From Isoptericola luteus (GTDB taxonomy: Bacteria; Actinomycetota; Actinomycetes; Actinomycetales; Cellulomonadaceae): a DNA stretch of 64,000 bases. This document shows, in pieces, positions 16,790-24,553 of the stretch. A program made the position numbers and the translations under genes. The stretch is taken from NCBI RefSeq assembly GCF_020297055.1, contig NZ_JAIXCQ010000005.1, forward strand, positions 62,001 through 126,000, given 5' to 3'. The notes beneath the pieces were generated by a model. That model ran no database searches and was not told the DNA's origin. It was given only the letters and a program-made list of their open reading frames with translations. The first letter of the stretch is position 1; each line of letters starts with the position of its first letter.

Positions 16790-17491
16790 TCAGGCCACGC
16801 GCAGCAGGTGGCGGAACGCCGTGCGGGCGGCCTCACCGCTGGGGTCCTCGCCGGCGATGAGGTCGGCGTAGGTGAAGGACTCCGAGACCCGGACGAGCAG
16901 GTAGGCAAGCGTCGGCGGGTCGATGGCGCCGTCGAACGGGGCGTCGCCGAGGTGTGTGCGCACCAGCCACTCGGCGGTCGCCGTGTAGCGGCGCTGGATC
17001 GGGCTGGCCTTCGTGGTCAGCAGCCGCAGGGCCCGGGCCGGCTCGCGGCGCAGGAAGTCACGGAAGTAGTCGGCGGCGATGAGGTCGGTGGCGAAGTGCG
17101 TGAGCAGCGCGGCGACGCGCTCCGCGCCGCCCAGGTGGGCGGTCGCGCGATCGGCCTGCCCCAGCGTGGGCACGGCGAGGGACCACAGCACCTCGGCCAG
17201 GAGGTCGTCGCGGTTGCCGACCCACCGGAACACCGACGTGCGGTCCACGCCCAGCGACGACGCGAGCCCGCCCATGTCGATACGGCCGCCGGCGACGAAC
17301 GTCTCCCGCGCCAGGTCGTAGGCGCGGCGGGCGTCGGGGTGCGCCCCGTCGGCCAGCCGGGCGGACAGCCGCGTCGGCGCCGCGCGCAGCCCGACGGCGC
17401 CGATGTCGGTGCCGTGCGTAGTGCTGTCCAAGGCGCCGGCGGACGAAGAGCTGGGCGAGGTGGCGCTGAACGGCGATCCCGGCGGTGGCAT
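16790..17491 (-). CDS. QsdR-like TetR family regulator
   Basis: A 233-residue TetR-fold protein with an approximately 50-residue N-terminal extension. The DNA-binding part starts at DARRAYDLARETF and continues GRIDMGGLASSLGVDRTSVFRWVGNRDDLL and LWSLAVPT, the pattern of QsdR-type regulators; Rhodococcus QsdR controls gamma-lactone catabolism. A TAGGCT box ends seven bases before ATG 17491, so the mRNA is probably leaderless. A 26-base palindrome at 17523-17548 sits in the divergent promoter shared with the acyl-CoA dehydrogenase gene at 17616, the natural place for its operator. Confidence 0.75.
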   Translation of the reverse strand: MPPPGSPFSATSPSSSSAGALDSTTHGTDIGAVGLRAAPTRLSARLADGAHPDARRAYDLARETFVAGGRIDMGGLASSLGVDRTSVFRWVGNRDDLLAEVLWSLAVPTLGQADRATAHLGGAERVAALLTHFATDLIAADYFRDFLRREPARALRLLTTKASPIQRRYTATAEWLVRTHLGDAPFDGAIDPPTLAYLLVRVSESFTYADLIAGEDPSGEAARTAFRHLLRVA

Positions 17492-17522
17492 GTCCGCAGC
17501 CTAGCGCCGAAGCACCCGAGGG

Positions 17523-17548
17523 GTGCAACATAATCAAAGATGATGCAC
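17523..17548. promoter_or_regulatory. Palindromic operator in divergent promoter, probably for the QsdR-like regulator
   Basis: Imperfect palindrome with arms GTGCAACAT and ATGATGCAC (eight of nine arm positions complementary) in the 124-base gap between the regulator and the second acyl-CoA dehydrogenase. It differs from the CATACCG-type sites, so two regulators appear to share control of the cluster. Confidence 0.55.
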
Positions 17549-17615
17549 ACTGGCCCGCAGCCAGCGCACCGCCGCGCACCAGCGCTGCGGGATCGACGAC
17601 GATCGGAGCACAGCG

Positions 17616-18938
17616 ATGACCACGACACCCGTCACGACGACGGTGGCACAGGGCACCCGGCCGGCCGCCGGGACCACTACCGGGACCAGTACCGGGACCA
17701 GTACCGGGACCAGTACCGGGACCAGTACCGGGACCAGTACCGGGACCAGTACCGAGACCGGGACGGACCCCGTCCTGGACGCCGACTTCTATGGCTTCCA
17801 GAACCTGCTGACGGCCCAGGAGCAGGACAGGATCCTCGCCGTCCGCGAGTTCATGGAGCGCGAGGTGCGGCCCGTCGCGGACGACTACTGGGAGCGCTCG
17901 GACTGCCCGGTGCACCTGTTCAAGCCGTTCGCCGAGCTCGGCACGGTGGGCGCGGCCTGGTCGGAGACCGCCGGCTTCGATACCTCCGCGGTGTTCCGGG
18001 GCTGGGTCGGCATGGAGCTGGCCCGGGTCGACTCCTCGTTCTGCACGTTCATCGGCGTCTCCAGCGGCCTGGCGATGAGCTCGATCGGCCTGGGCGGCTC
18101 GGCCGAGCAGCGCGAGCAGTGGCTGCCCCCGATGGCGCGCGGCGACCTCATCGGGGCGTTCGGCCTCACGGAGCCGCTCTCCGGCTCCGACACCGCCAAG
18201 GGCCTGCGGACCACCGCGACCCGGCACGGCGACACCTGGGTGCTCGACGGCGCCAAGCGCTGGATCGGCAACGCCACCTTCGCCGACGTCGTCGTCATCT
18301 GGGCGAAAGACACCGCGGACCAGCAGATGAAGGGCTTCCTCGTCCGCAAGGGCACGCCTGGGTTCACCGCCACCAAGATCGAGCGCAAGCAGTCGCTGCG
18401 CATCGTGCAGAACGCGGACATCGTGCTCGACGGCGTCGAGGTCGCCGAGGCGGACCGGCTGCAGGGGATCGACAGCTTCCGCGACGTCGCGAAGGTGCTG
18501 CGGGTGACGCGCGACGGCGTGGCGTGGCAGTCGCTGGGCACCATGATCGGCGCCTACGAGGCGGCCGTGCGGTACACCAAGCAGCGCGAGCAGTTCGGGC
18601 GCCCGATCGCCAGCTACCAGCTCGTCCAGGACAGGCTCGCCACCTGCCTGGCCAACATCACGGCGAGCCTCGCGGTGTGCGTGCGCGTGTCACAGCTGCA
18701 GGACGAGGGCACGCAGACCGACGCGCAGGCGGCGCTGGCGAAGTCGTTCGTCACGACCCGGATGCGCGAGACCGTCGCGCTGTGCCGCGAGTCCCTCGGC
18801 GGCAACGGCATCCAGCTCGACCACGGTGTGGCCCGCTACTTCGCGGACGCCGAGGCCGTCTACACGTTCGAGGGCACGCGCGACATGAACAACCTCATCG
18901 TCGGCCGGGAGATCACCGGTCACGCGGCGTTCGTCTGA
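17616..18938 (+). CDS. Acyl-CoA dehydrogenase (glutaryl-CoA dehydrogenase-like) with Gly-Thr-Ser repeat N-terminus
   Basis: A 440-residue flavoprotein dehydrogenase. The catalytic core starts near residue 50 (DPVLDADFYGFQNLL) and shows FGLTEPLSGSD, GAKRWIGNA and the late YTFEGTRDMNNLIVGREITG; the Glu of FEGT occupies the active-site base position of GCDH and related enzymes. The N-terminus carries GTST repeats from a 12-base tandem repeat. No in-frame ATG lies between the repeat and the core, so the repeat is probably translated. The gene is divergent from the QsdR-like regulator and 89 bases before the thiolase gene, suggesting alpha,beta-oxidation just before thiolysis. Confidence 0.85.
   Translation: MTTTPVTTTVAQGTRPAAGTTTGTSTGTSTGTSTGTSTGTSTGTSTETGTDPVLDADFYGFQNLLTAQEQDRILAVREFMEREVRPVADDYWERSDCPVHLFKPFAELGTVGAAWSETAGFDTSAVFRGWVGMELARVDSSFCTFIGVSSGLAMSSIGLGGSAEQREQWLPPMARGDLIGAFGLTEPLSGSDTAKGLRTTATRHGDTWVLDGAKRWIGNATFADVVVIWAKDTADQQMKGFLVRKGTPGFTATKIERKQSLRIVQNADIVLDGVEVAEADRLQGIDSFRDVAKVLRVTRDGVAWQSLGTMIGAYEAAVRYTKQREQFGRPIASYQLVQDRLATCLANITASLAVCVRVSQLQDEGTQTDAQAALAKSFVTTRMRETVALCRESLGGNGIQLDHGVARYFADAEAVYTFEGTRDMNNLIVGREITGHAAFV
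17682..17753 (+). repeat. Six perfect 12-base tandem repeats inside a coding sequence
   Basis: The unit GGGACCAGTACC occurs six times without error, with a degenerate copy before it (17670-17681). It encodes GTST repeats and preserves the frame whatever the copy number. Slippage here would change only the length of a flexible N-terminal tail. Confidence 0.9.
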
Positions 18939-19027
18939 GCGGCACGCCGGCCCCGCCCACGGGGACGGTGACAGCACCGCGAGACAGCACCGCGACCACC
19001 CACGCTGCACGAACCGAAGGAGACATC

Positions 19028-20251
19028 ATGACCGAGGCGTACATCGTCGCCACCGCGCGATCGCCGATCGGCCGCGCGTACAAGGGGTCGCTGGCCGGCG
19101 CGCGCGCCGACGACCTCGCCGCCCAGATGGTGCAGGCCGCCGTGGATGCGGTACCCGGGCTCGACCCGGCCCGCATCGACGACCTGATGCTGGGGTGCGG
19201 GCTGCCCGGAGGGCGCCAGGGCATGAACATGGCCCGCGTCGTGGCTGTGCTGGCGGGCTGGGACTCCGTGCCCGGTACCACCGTGACGCGCTACTGCTCG
19301 TCCAGCCTGCAGACCACGCGGATGGCGTTCCACGCCATCAAGGCGGGCGAGGGCGACGTGTTCGTCTCGGCCGGCGCGGAGTCGGTCAGCGGCATGGCGG
19401 TCGGCTCCAGCGACGACATCCCCGGGGCCGTCCTCACCAACCCGCGGTTCGCCGGCGCCACGGAGCGCACCGTGGAGCGGGCGGAGGGCGGGGCCCCGGT
19501 CTGGCACGACCCGCGGGCCGACGGCCTGCTGCCCGACCCGTACATCGCGATGGGCCAGACGGCGGAGAACGTCGCCGCCCTGCACGGCGTCACGCGGGCC
19601 GAGCAGGACGAGTTCGCCGCCCGCAGCCAGCAGCGTGCGGCCAAGGCGATCGCCGACGGGTTCTGGGCGCGCGACATCACACCCGTGCGGCTCGACGACG
19701 GCACGGTCGTGACGGCCGACGACGGCCCGCGCCCTGACACGACGGTCGAGAGGCTCGCGTCGCTCGAGCCAGTGTTCCGGCCCGACGGCACGGTGACGGC
19801 GGGCAATGCGTGCCCGCTCAACGACGGCGCGGCCGCCGTCGTCGTGGTCTCCGAGCGGGTCGTGGACGAGCTGGGCCTGACCCCGCTCGCGCGCATCGTG
19901 TCCACCGGGGTGACGGGCCTGTCGCCGGAGATCATGGGCCTCGGCCCCGTCGAGGCCAGCCGGCAGGCCCTCGCCCGCGCCGGGCTGACCATCGAGGACA
20001 TGGGACTGGTGGAGATCAACGAGGCCTTCGCGGCCCAGGTGATCCCGTCGGCCCGCGAGCTGGGCGTCGACCCGGAGCGGCTCAACGTGCACGGCGGCGC
20101 CATCGCCGTCGGGCACCCGTTCGGCATGACCGGCGCGCGCATCACCTCGACGCTGATCAACGGGCTCGAGGTCACCGACCGGCGCTACGGGCTGGAGACC
20201 ATGTGCGTCGGGGGAGGCCAGGGCATGGCCCTCGTCCTCGAGCGCCCCTGA
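19028..20251 (+). CDS. Thiolase (acetyl-CoA C-acyltransferase)
   Basis: A 407-residue thiolase that cleaves 3-ketoacyl-CoA with CoA. The nucleophile Cys90 is in TRYCSSSLQT; the His of GGAIAVGHPFGMTG and the second Cys of ETMCVGGGQGMA complete the active site; NEAFAAQ is also present. ATG 19028 follows GAAGGAGACATC. It lies downstream of the GCDH-like gene in the same direction and ends at a 38-base inverted repeat. It should carry out the last step of the chain-shortening pathway. Confidence 0.9.
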   Translation: MTEAYIVATARSPIGRAYKGSLAGARADDLAAQMVQAAVDAVPGLDPARIDDLMLGCGLPGGRQGMNMARVVAVLAGWDSVPGTTVTRYCSSSLQTTRMAFHAIKAGEGDVFVSAGAESVSGMAVGSSDDIPGAVLTNPRFAGATERTVERAEGGAPVWHDPRADGLLPDPYIAMGQTAENVAALHGVTRAEQDEFAARSQQRAAKAIADGFWARDITPVRLDDGTVVTADDGPRPDTTVERLASLEPVFRPDGTVTAGNACPLNDGAAAVVVVSERVVDELGLTPLARIVSTGVTGLSPEIMGLGPVEASRQALARAGLTIEDMGLVEINEAFAAQVIPSARELGVDPERLNVHGGAIAVGHPFGMTGARITSTLINGLEVTDRRYGLETMCVGGGQGMALVLERP

Positions 20252-20356
20252 CGCCGAGATAGAGACCCCACCCCGCCGAGATAGAGAGCCGCCGGGGCCG
20301 AGATAGAGACCCCACCCCGCTCTCTATCTCGGCGGGGTGGGGTCTCTCTCTCGGCG
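20252..20356. repeat. 38-base inverted repeat with internal direct repeats, between convergent genes
   Basis: Arms 20252-20289 and 20319-20356 are reverse complements in 37 of 38 positions. Each contains CCGAGATAGAGA twice with CCCCACCCCGC between, and the 29-base loop holds a further direct copy. It lies between the thiolase and MaoC stops. It could end transcription from both sides. The CGAGATAGAGA word also occurs in the repeat at 12098-12246. Confidence 0.85.
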
Positions 20357-20372
20357 AGGAGGGGTGGGCGTC

Positions 20373-20888
20373 TCAGGCGGCCGGGACGTACAGCGCGAGG
20401 GTCTGCGCGACGAGCGCCGGCTTGTCGGCGCCCTCGATCTCGACGGTGACGGTCGAGGCGAGGCGTACGCCCTGGGCGACGTCCTGCGCGCCGGTGATCT
20501 CGGTCGTGGCGCGCACACGCGACCCGGCGGGCACGGTGGTCAGGAAGCGCACCTTGTCCAGGCCGTAGTTCATCGCCATCGCGACGCCGCCCACCTCGAC
20601 CAGCGACGACGCCAGGTGGGGGAGCAGGGACAGGGTGAGGAACCCGTGCGCGACGGTGGTCCCGAACGGGCCCGACGCCGCGCGCTCGGCGTCGACGTGG
20701 ATCCACTGGTGGTCCTCGGTGGCGTCGGCGAAGGCGTCGATGCGCGCCTGGTCGACGGTGAACCACTCGCCGGTGGCACGCTGCCCGACAGCGTCCGCGA
20801 GCGCGGCGGGGGAGGCGACGCGGACCGGCGTCCCGGTGGTCGCGGGTCCCGTGATGGAGGGCTCGGTGGTCGTGGGCTCGGTGCTCAT
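20373..20888 (-). CDS. MaoC-like (R)-specific enoyl-CoA hydratase
   Basis: A 171-residue hotdog-fold protein. The hydratase-2 motif is seen as FADATEDHQWIHVDAERA followed by GPFGTTVAHGFLTLSLLP, with the catalytic Asp and His. It would hydrate 2-enoyl-CoA to (R)-3-hydroxyacyl-CoA, the substrate of the FabG-type gene just upstream. ATG 20888 overlaps that gene's stop by four bases. The first 30 residues are a Thr/Pro-rich linker-like stretch that is not part of the domain. Confidence 0.87.
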   Translation of the reverse strand: MSTEPTTTEPSITGPATTGTPVRVASPAALADAVGQRATGEWFTVDQARIDAFADATEDHQWIHVDAERAASGPFGTTVAHGFLTLSLLPHLASSLVEVGGVAMAMNYGLDKVRFLTTVPAGSRVRATTEITGAQDVAQGVRLASTVTVEIEGADKPALVAQTLALYVPAA

Positions 20889-21649
20889 GCCTTCGGCCCG
20901 CCTGCCACGTACAGGACCTGCCCGGAGACGAACGAGGCCTCGTCGGAGGTGAAGAACGACACCGCGGCGGCGATGTCCTCGGGCTTGCCGGCCCGCCCGA
21001 CGGGTACCTCCTTGGCGGCAGCCGCGAGGAAGTCGTCGAGCGAGACGCCGACGCGCTCGGCGGTCGCGGCGATCATGTCCGTGGCGATGACGCCGGGCGC
21101 GACGGCGTTGGCCGTGATCCCGAACTTGCCGAGCTCGATCGCGAGCGTCTTGGTGAAGCCCTGCATACCGGCCTTCGCGGCGGAGTAGTTCGCCTGGCCG
21201 CGGTTGCCGAGCGCGGACGTGCTCGACAGGTTGACGACGCGCCCCCAGCCGGCGGAGACCATGTGGGACTGCACCGCCCGGGTGACGAGGAACGCTCCGC
21301 GCAGGTGCACGCCGAGCACGGCGTCCCAGTCGGCCTCGGTCATCTTGAACAGCAGGTTGTCGCGCAGGATGCCGGCGTTGTTGACGAGGATCGTGGGGGC
21401 GCCGAGCTCGTCGGCCACGCGGGCCACGGCGTCGGCGACGGCGTCGGCGTCGGTGACGTCCACCCCGAGGCCGAGCGCCCGGCCGCCGTCCGCGGTGATG
21501 CTCGCCGCGGTCTCGGCGGCCTGCTCGGCGAGGAGGTCGAGCACGGCGACGGCGTGCCCGTCGGCGGCCAGGCGGCGGGCGGTCGCGGCGCCGATGCCGC
21601 GAGCCCCTCCGGTGACGATCGCGGTACGGGGTGCGGTGGTGCGGGTCAT
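20885..21649 (-). CDS. FabG-type 3-oxoacyl reductase / 3-hydroxyacyl-CoA dehydrogenase (SDR)
   Basis: A 254-residue SDR. TGGARGIG lies near residue 14, NNAGILRDNLLFKM is the FabG-like segment after NNAG, and the catalytic Ser (NLSSTSA) and Tyr-x-x-x-Lys (YSAAK) are present. FabG-type SDRs paired with MaoC proteins interconvert (R)-3-hydroxyacyl- and 3-ketoacyl-CoA. It is the first gene of a two-gene operon behind operator copy 4 (21742-21761), 92 bases upstream, so it belongs to the same proposed regulon as the importer and the kinase operon. Confidence 0.88.
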   Translation of the reverse strand: MTRTTAPRTAIVTGGARGIGAATARRLAADGHAVAVLDLLAEQAAETAASITADGGRALGLGVDVTDADAVADAVARVADELGAPTILVNNAGILRDNLLFKMTEADWDAVLGVHLRGAFLVTRAVQSHMVSAGWGRVVNLSSTSALGNRGQANYSAAKAGMQGFTKTLAIELGKFGITANAVAPGVIATDMIAATAERVGVSLDDFLAAAAKEVPVGRAGKPEDIAAAVSFFTSDEASFVSGQVLYVAGGPKA

Positions 21650-21741
21650 GCGGTGTCCTCTCGTCGGAGACGATGCTGGCGCAGCTGCGCCTCGGCCGCG
21701 ACCCTTGCGGTGCGACCTCCTCGTCGACTGCGAACCGTCAG

Positions 21742-21761
21742 CATACCGACCACGCGGTATG
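21742..21761. promoter_or_regulatory. TetR-type operator, copy 4
   Basis: CATACCGACCACGCGGTATG has perfect seven-base arms, identical to those of copy 3. It controls the FabG-MaoC operon in the leftward direction. Confidence 0.75.
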
Positions 21762-21938
21762 TCAGCCAGCATCCAGTAGGACTGGACTGTGCCCGACGCC
21801 GCGCCGTGCGGCAAACCGCCCGCCTGGCTGGCCGGTGATGAAGGCCCGGCAGGCCGTGCACGGGCGGCCCGTGGGCTCGCCCGTGCGCCTGACCAGCGCG
21901 GTTGACAGCGGGGCGGAGCGGGCCAAGACTGGAGGCAT

Positions 21939-21954
21939 TCGAACAGTTGTTCGA
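21939..21954. promoter_or_regulatory. LexA (SOS) box
   Basis: TCGAACAGTTGTTCGA is a perfect match to the actinobacterial/Bacillus-type SOS box (CGAAC-N4-GTTCG). It lies about 100 bases before imuA', which is induced by DNA damage in mycobacteria through the same type of site. Confidence 0.88.
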
Positions 21955-22055
21955 TGATGTTCCAAGGCCCGCCGGTCGAGGCGCGGACGGCGCGAGCGAC
22001 GCTCGCACCGCCGTGACCGTGCGGGCCGGCACCACCGCCGGGGGGAGGGAACCGC

Positions 22056-22910
22056 ATGACCGCTGTGGTCCCTGACCTGGGAGAAGCTGGTCCGGCCGAT
22101 CGGCACGCGCGGGCGTGGGCCGCCCTGCGTGCGGCCGAGCAGCGCACCGGGGCGCAGCCCGCCGCCACCCTGTCCGGCCCGCCGGCTCCCCGGGCCGCGT
22201 CAGCACGCGAGGCCGCGGCGGCGCCCGGAAGCCCGGCACCCCGCGAGCGTCGGGCCCCCCGAGGTGGCCATGGGGTCGACGGCCCCGGCCGGCCCGTCCA
22301 CCCCGACCTCGCGGTGCTCCTGCCCGGCGGGATGCTGCGCGGCGGGTCGGTCCTCTCCGTGCAGGGCTCGGCCACGCTCCTCCTCGCGCTGCTGGCCGCG
22401 GCGTCGGCGGACGGCGCCTGGACCGCGTTCGTCGGGGCGCCGACGATCGGCATGCTCGCCGCGGCCGAGGCCGGGTTCGACCTGTCCCGGACCGCGCTCG
22501 TGCCGGCTCCGGGTCCGGACGCCCCGCTCGTCCTCGCCGCGCTGCTGGACGGCATGGACGTCGTGGTCGCCGGGCCGCGAGCCGCGCTGTCCGACGCCGA
22601 CCGGCGCCGTCTGACCGCCCGGGCCCGCGAGCGCGCCACCGTCCTGGTGTCCCAGTCCCGCTGGCCGGGGGCGCACGTCACCCTGGACGCGCGCGGCGGG
22701 GCATGGTCCGGCGTCGAGCAGGGGGCGGGCTGGCTGCGCCGCCGCACCCTGAGCGTCCTGCGCACCGGGCGCGGTGCGGTGGCCCGCCCGGTGGAGATCG
22801 AGGTCGAGGTACCGGTCCGGGCGGAGGTCGTGGTCCCCTCCCAGAACGTCGGGCAGAGCAACGGGCGGGACGCCGTGCGCGACGGCGCCCCCCGGCTGCG
22901 GGTGGCCTGA
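22056..22910 (+). CDS. ImuA'-like RecA-fold protein of the SOS mutasome
   Basis: A 284-residue protein with a weak RecA-like fold (HPDLAVLLPGGMLRGGSVLSVQGSATLLLALLAAAS, starting near residue 82). The first 80 residues are low-complexity Ala/Pro/Arg. No intact Walker A lysine is seen, as in many ImuA' proteins. In mycobacteria ImuA' and ImuB are accessory partners of DnaE2 in damage-induced mutagenesis. ATG 22056 is preceded by GGGGGGAGGGAA. Its stop overlaps the ImuB start (TGATG). Confidence 0.75.
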   Translation: MTAVVPDLGEAGPADRHARAWAALRAAEQRTGAQPAATLSGPPAPRAASAREAAAAPGSPAPRERRAPRGGHGVDGPGRPVHPDLAVLLPGGMLRGGSVLSVQGSATLLLALLAAASADGAWTAFVGAPTIGMLAAAEAGFDLSRTALVPAPGPDAPLVLAALLDGMDVVVAGPRAALSDADRRRLTARARERATVLVSQSRWPGAHVTLDARGGAWSGVEQGAGWLRRRTLSVLRTGRGAVARPVEIEVEVPVRAEVVVPSQNVGQSNGRDAVRDGAPRLRVA

Positions 22911-24553
22911 TGCGCACCGCGGTGCTCTGGGTCCCGGACTGGCCGGTGGTCGCGGCGCTCGCCGCCGCCGGCCTGGACGCCCACGTCCCGGCCGCGGTGC
23001 TGGGCGCCCGCTCGCGCGGGGGGACGGCGGCCGGGCACAGCGTCGTGGCAGTCTCTGCCGTCGCGCGCTCGGCGGGGGTGCGCCGGGGGATGCGGCGGCG
23101 CCAGGCGCAGGAACGCTGCCCCGAGCTCGTGCTCCTGGAGGTCGACGACGTCCGGGACGCCCGGGAGTTCGAACCGGTCGCCGCGGCCGCGGAGACGGTC
23201 GTGGCCGGGCTCGAGATCGCCCGTCCGGGCCTGGTCCTGCTGCCCGCCGACGGCGCGGCGCGCTACCACGGCTCGGAGCGCACGCTCGCCCGCGAGCTGG
23301 TGGCGGCCGTGGCCCGGGACACCGGGTACGAGTGCCAGGTGGGGGTGGCCGACGGTCTGCTCACGGCGGTCCTCGCGGCCCGGGAGGACGCCGTCGTGCG
23401 GGCCGGCGGGTCGCGGGACTACCTGGCGGGCCGACCGGTGGGGGACCTGGTGCACGCCGTCACGGACCCGGCGGGGACCGTCGCGGTGCGCGAGGCCGCG
23501 AGCCTGTGGTGGCGCCTCGGCCTGCAGACGCTGGGCGACCTGGCCGCGCTCCCCGCACCGGACGTGCGCGCGCGGTTCGGCGACCTCGGCCTCTGGGCGC
23601 ACCGGCTGGCCGCCGGCGAAGACGTGCGCCCGCCGGCCCGCCGCCGCATCGAGCCCGAGCTCACGGTCGCCGAGGAGCTGGACCCGCCCGCGCTGCGGGT
23701 CGACGTCGCCACGTTCGCCGCGCGCCGGCTCGCCGAGCAGCTGCATGCGCTGCTGGCCGCCCGCGGTCTGGCCTGCGGTCGGCTGCGCATCACGGCCCGT
23801 ACGGCCACCCAGGAGCTCGAGCGGGTGTGGCGCACCGACGCCGGGGCGGCCGGCGGGATGAACGCGGCCCGGATCACCGACCGTGTGCGGTGGCAGCTCG
23901 AGGGCTGGCTCACCGCCTCGGCGGCCGGGCGAGGCAGGCCCGGCCGTGGGCGGGACGGGGCGCTCGACCCGGTGCCCGACGTCGCGCCGATCCTGCACCT
24001 GGCGCTCGCTGCCGAGGAGGTGGCCCCCGCGGGGGTGCACCAGCCGCGGCTGTGGGGGCCGGACGCCGGGGAGGACGACCGGGCGCGGCGGGCGCTGGGC
24101 CGGGTGCAGGGGCTCCTCGGCGGGGACGCCGTGCTCACCGTCGCCCTGCAGGGCGGCCGGGTGGCGAGCGACCGGGTGCACCTGGTGCCGTTCGGGGAGG
24201 ACGCCGGCCGTGCACGCGAGGCCGGGCTGCCGTGGCCCGGCGCGCTGCCCAGCCCGGCGCCGGCGACCCTGCTGGCCGCGCCGGTGCCGGCCCGGGTCCT
24301 CGACGTCGCCGGCCGGGACGTCGTCGTCGACGTCCGGCTGGCGATGAGCGGCGAGCCCGCCATGATCGCCACGCGGGAGCTCGAGCACACGCCGATCCGG
24401 GGCTGGGGCGGGCCGTGGCCGCTCGCCGAGCGGTGGTGGTCCCCGGACGGGGGCGTCCGGCGCGTCTACCTGCAGGCCGTGCTCGACGACGGCCGCGGGC
24501 TGCTGCTCGCGGCCGTCGGCGGGGTGTGGCAGGTGGAGGCGGTCTATGACTGA
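22910..24553 (+). CDS. imuB: ImuB, inactive Y-family polymerase of the SOS mutasome
   Basis: A 547-residue Y-family DNA polymerase-like protein. It begins MRTAVLWVPDWPVVAAL, where catalytic family members have an acidic residue in place of the WVPDWP context, so catalysis is not expected. The RRGMRRRQAQERCPELVLL and GLEIARPGLVLLPADGAARY regions are typical. ImuB acts as an adaptor to the beta clamp and DnaE2. The C-terminal 120 residues include an OB-like region. It overlaps imuA' by one base and dnaE2 by eight, so the three genes are one translational unit. Confidence 0.82.
   Translation: MRTAVLWVPDWPVVAALAAAGLDAHVPAAVLGARSRGGTAAGHSVVAVSAVARSAGVRRGMRRRQAQERCPELVLLEVDDVRDAREFEPVAAAAETVVAGLEIARPGLVLLPADGAARYHGSERTLARELVAAVARDTGYECQVGVADGLLTAVLAAREDAVVRAGGSRDYLAGRPVGDLVHAVTDPAGTVAVREAASLWWRLGLQTLGDLAALPAPDVRARFGDLGLWAHRLAAGEDVRPPARRRIEPELTVAEELDPPALRVDVATFAARRLAEQLHALLAARGLACGRLRITARTATQELERVWRTDAGAAGGMNAARITDRVRWQLEGWLTASAAGRGRPGRGRDGALDPVPDVAPILHLALAAEEVAPAGVHQPRLWGPDAGEDDRARRALGRVQGLLGGDAVLTVALQGGRVASDRVHLVPFGEDAGRAREAGLPWPGALPSPAPATLLAAPVPARVLDVAGRDVVVDVRLAMSGEPAMIATRELEHTPIRGWGGPWPLAERWWSPDGGVRRVYLQAVLDDGRGLLLAAVGGVWQVEAVYD

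Larger units (their letters stand above)
21650..22055. other. Divergent control region between fabG-type gene and SOS mutasome
   Basis: About 400 bases. It holds operator copy 4 on the leftward side and a LexA box on the rightward side. Short open frames in between have no family features. Nothing else was recognised. Confidence 0.5.

Noticed and set aside
17682-17753. CRISPR-like array
   Set aside because: Units are 12 bases with no spacers and encode protein; the 15-base array at 52621 likewise has no spacers. No cas genes occur.
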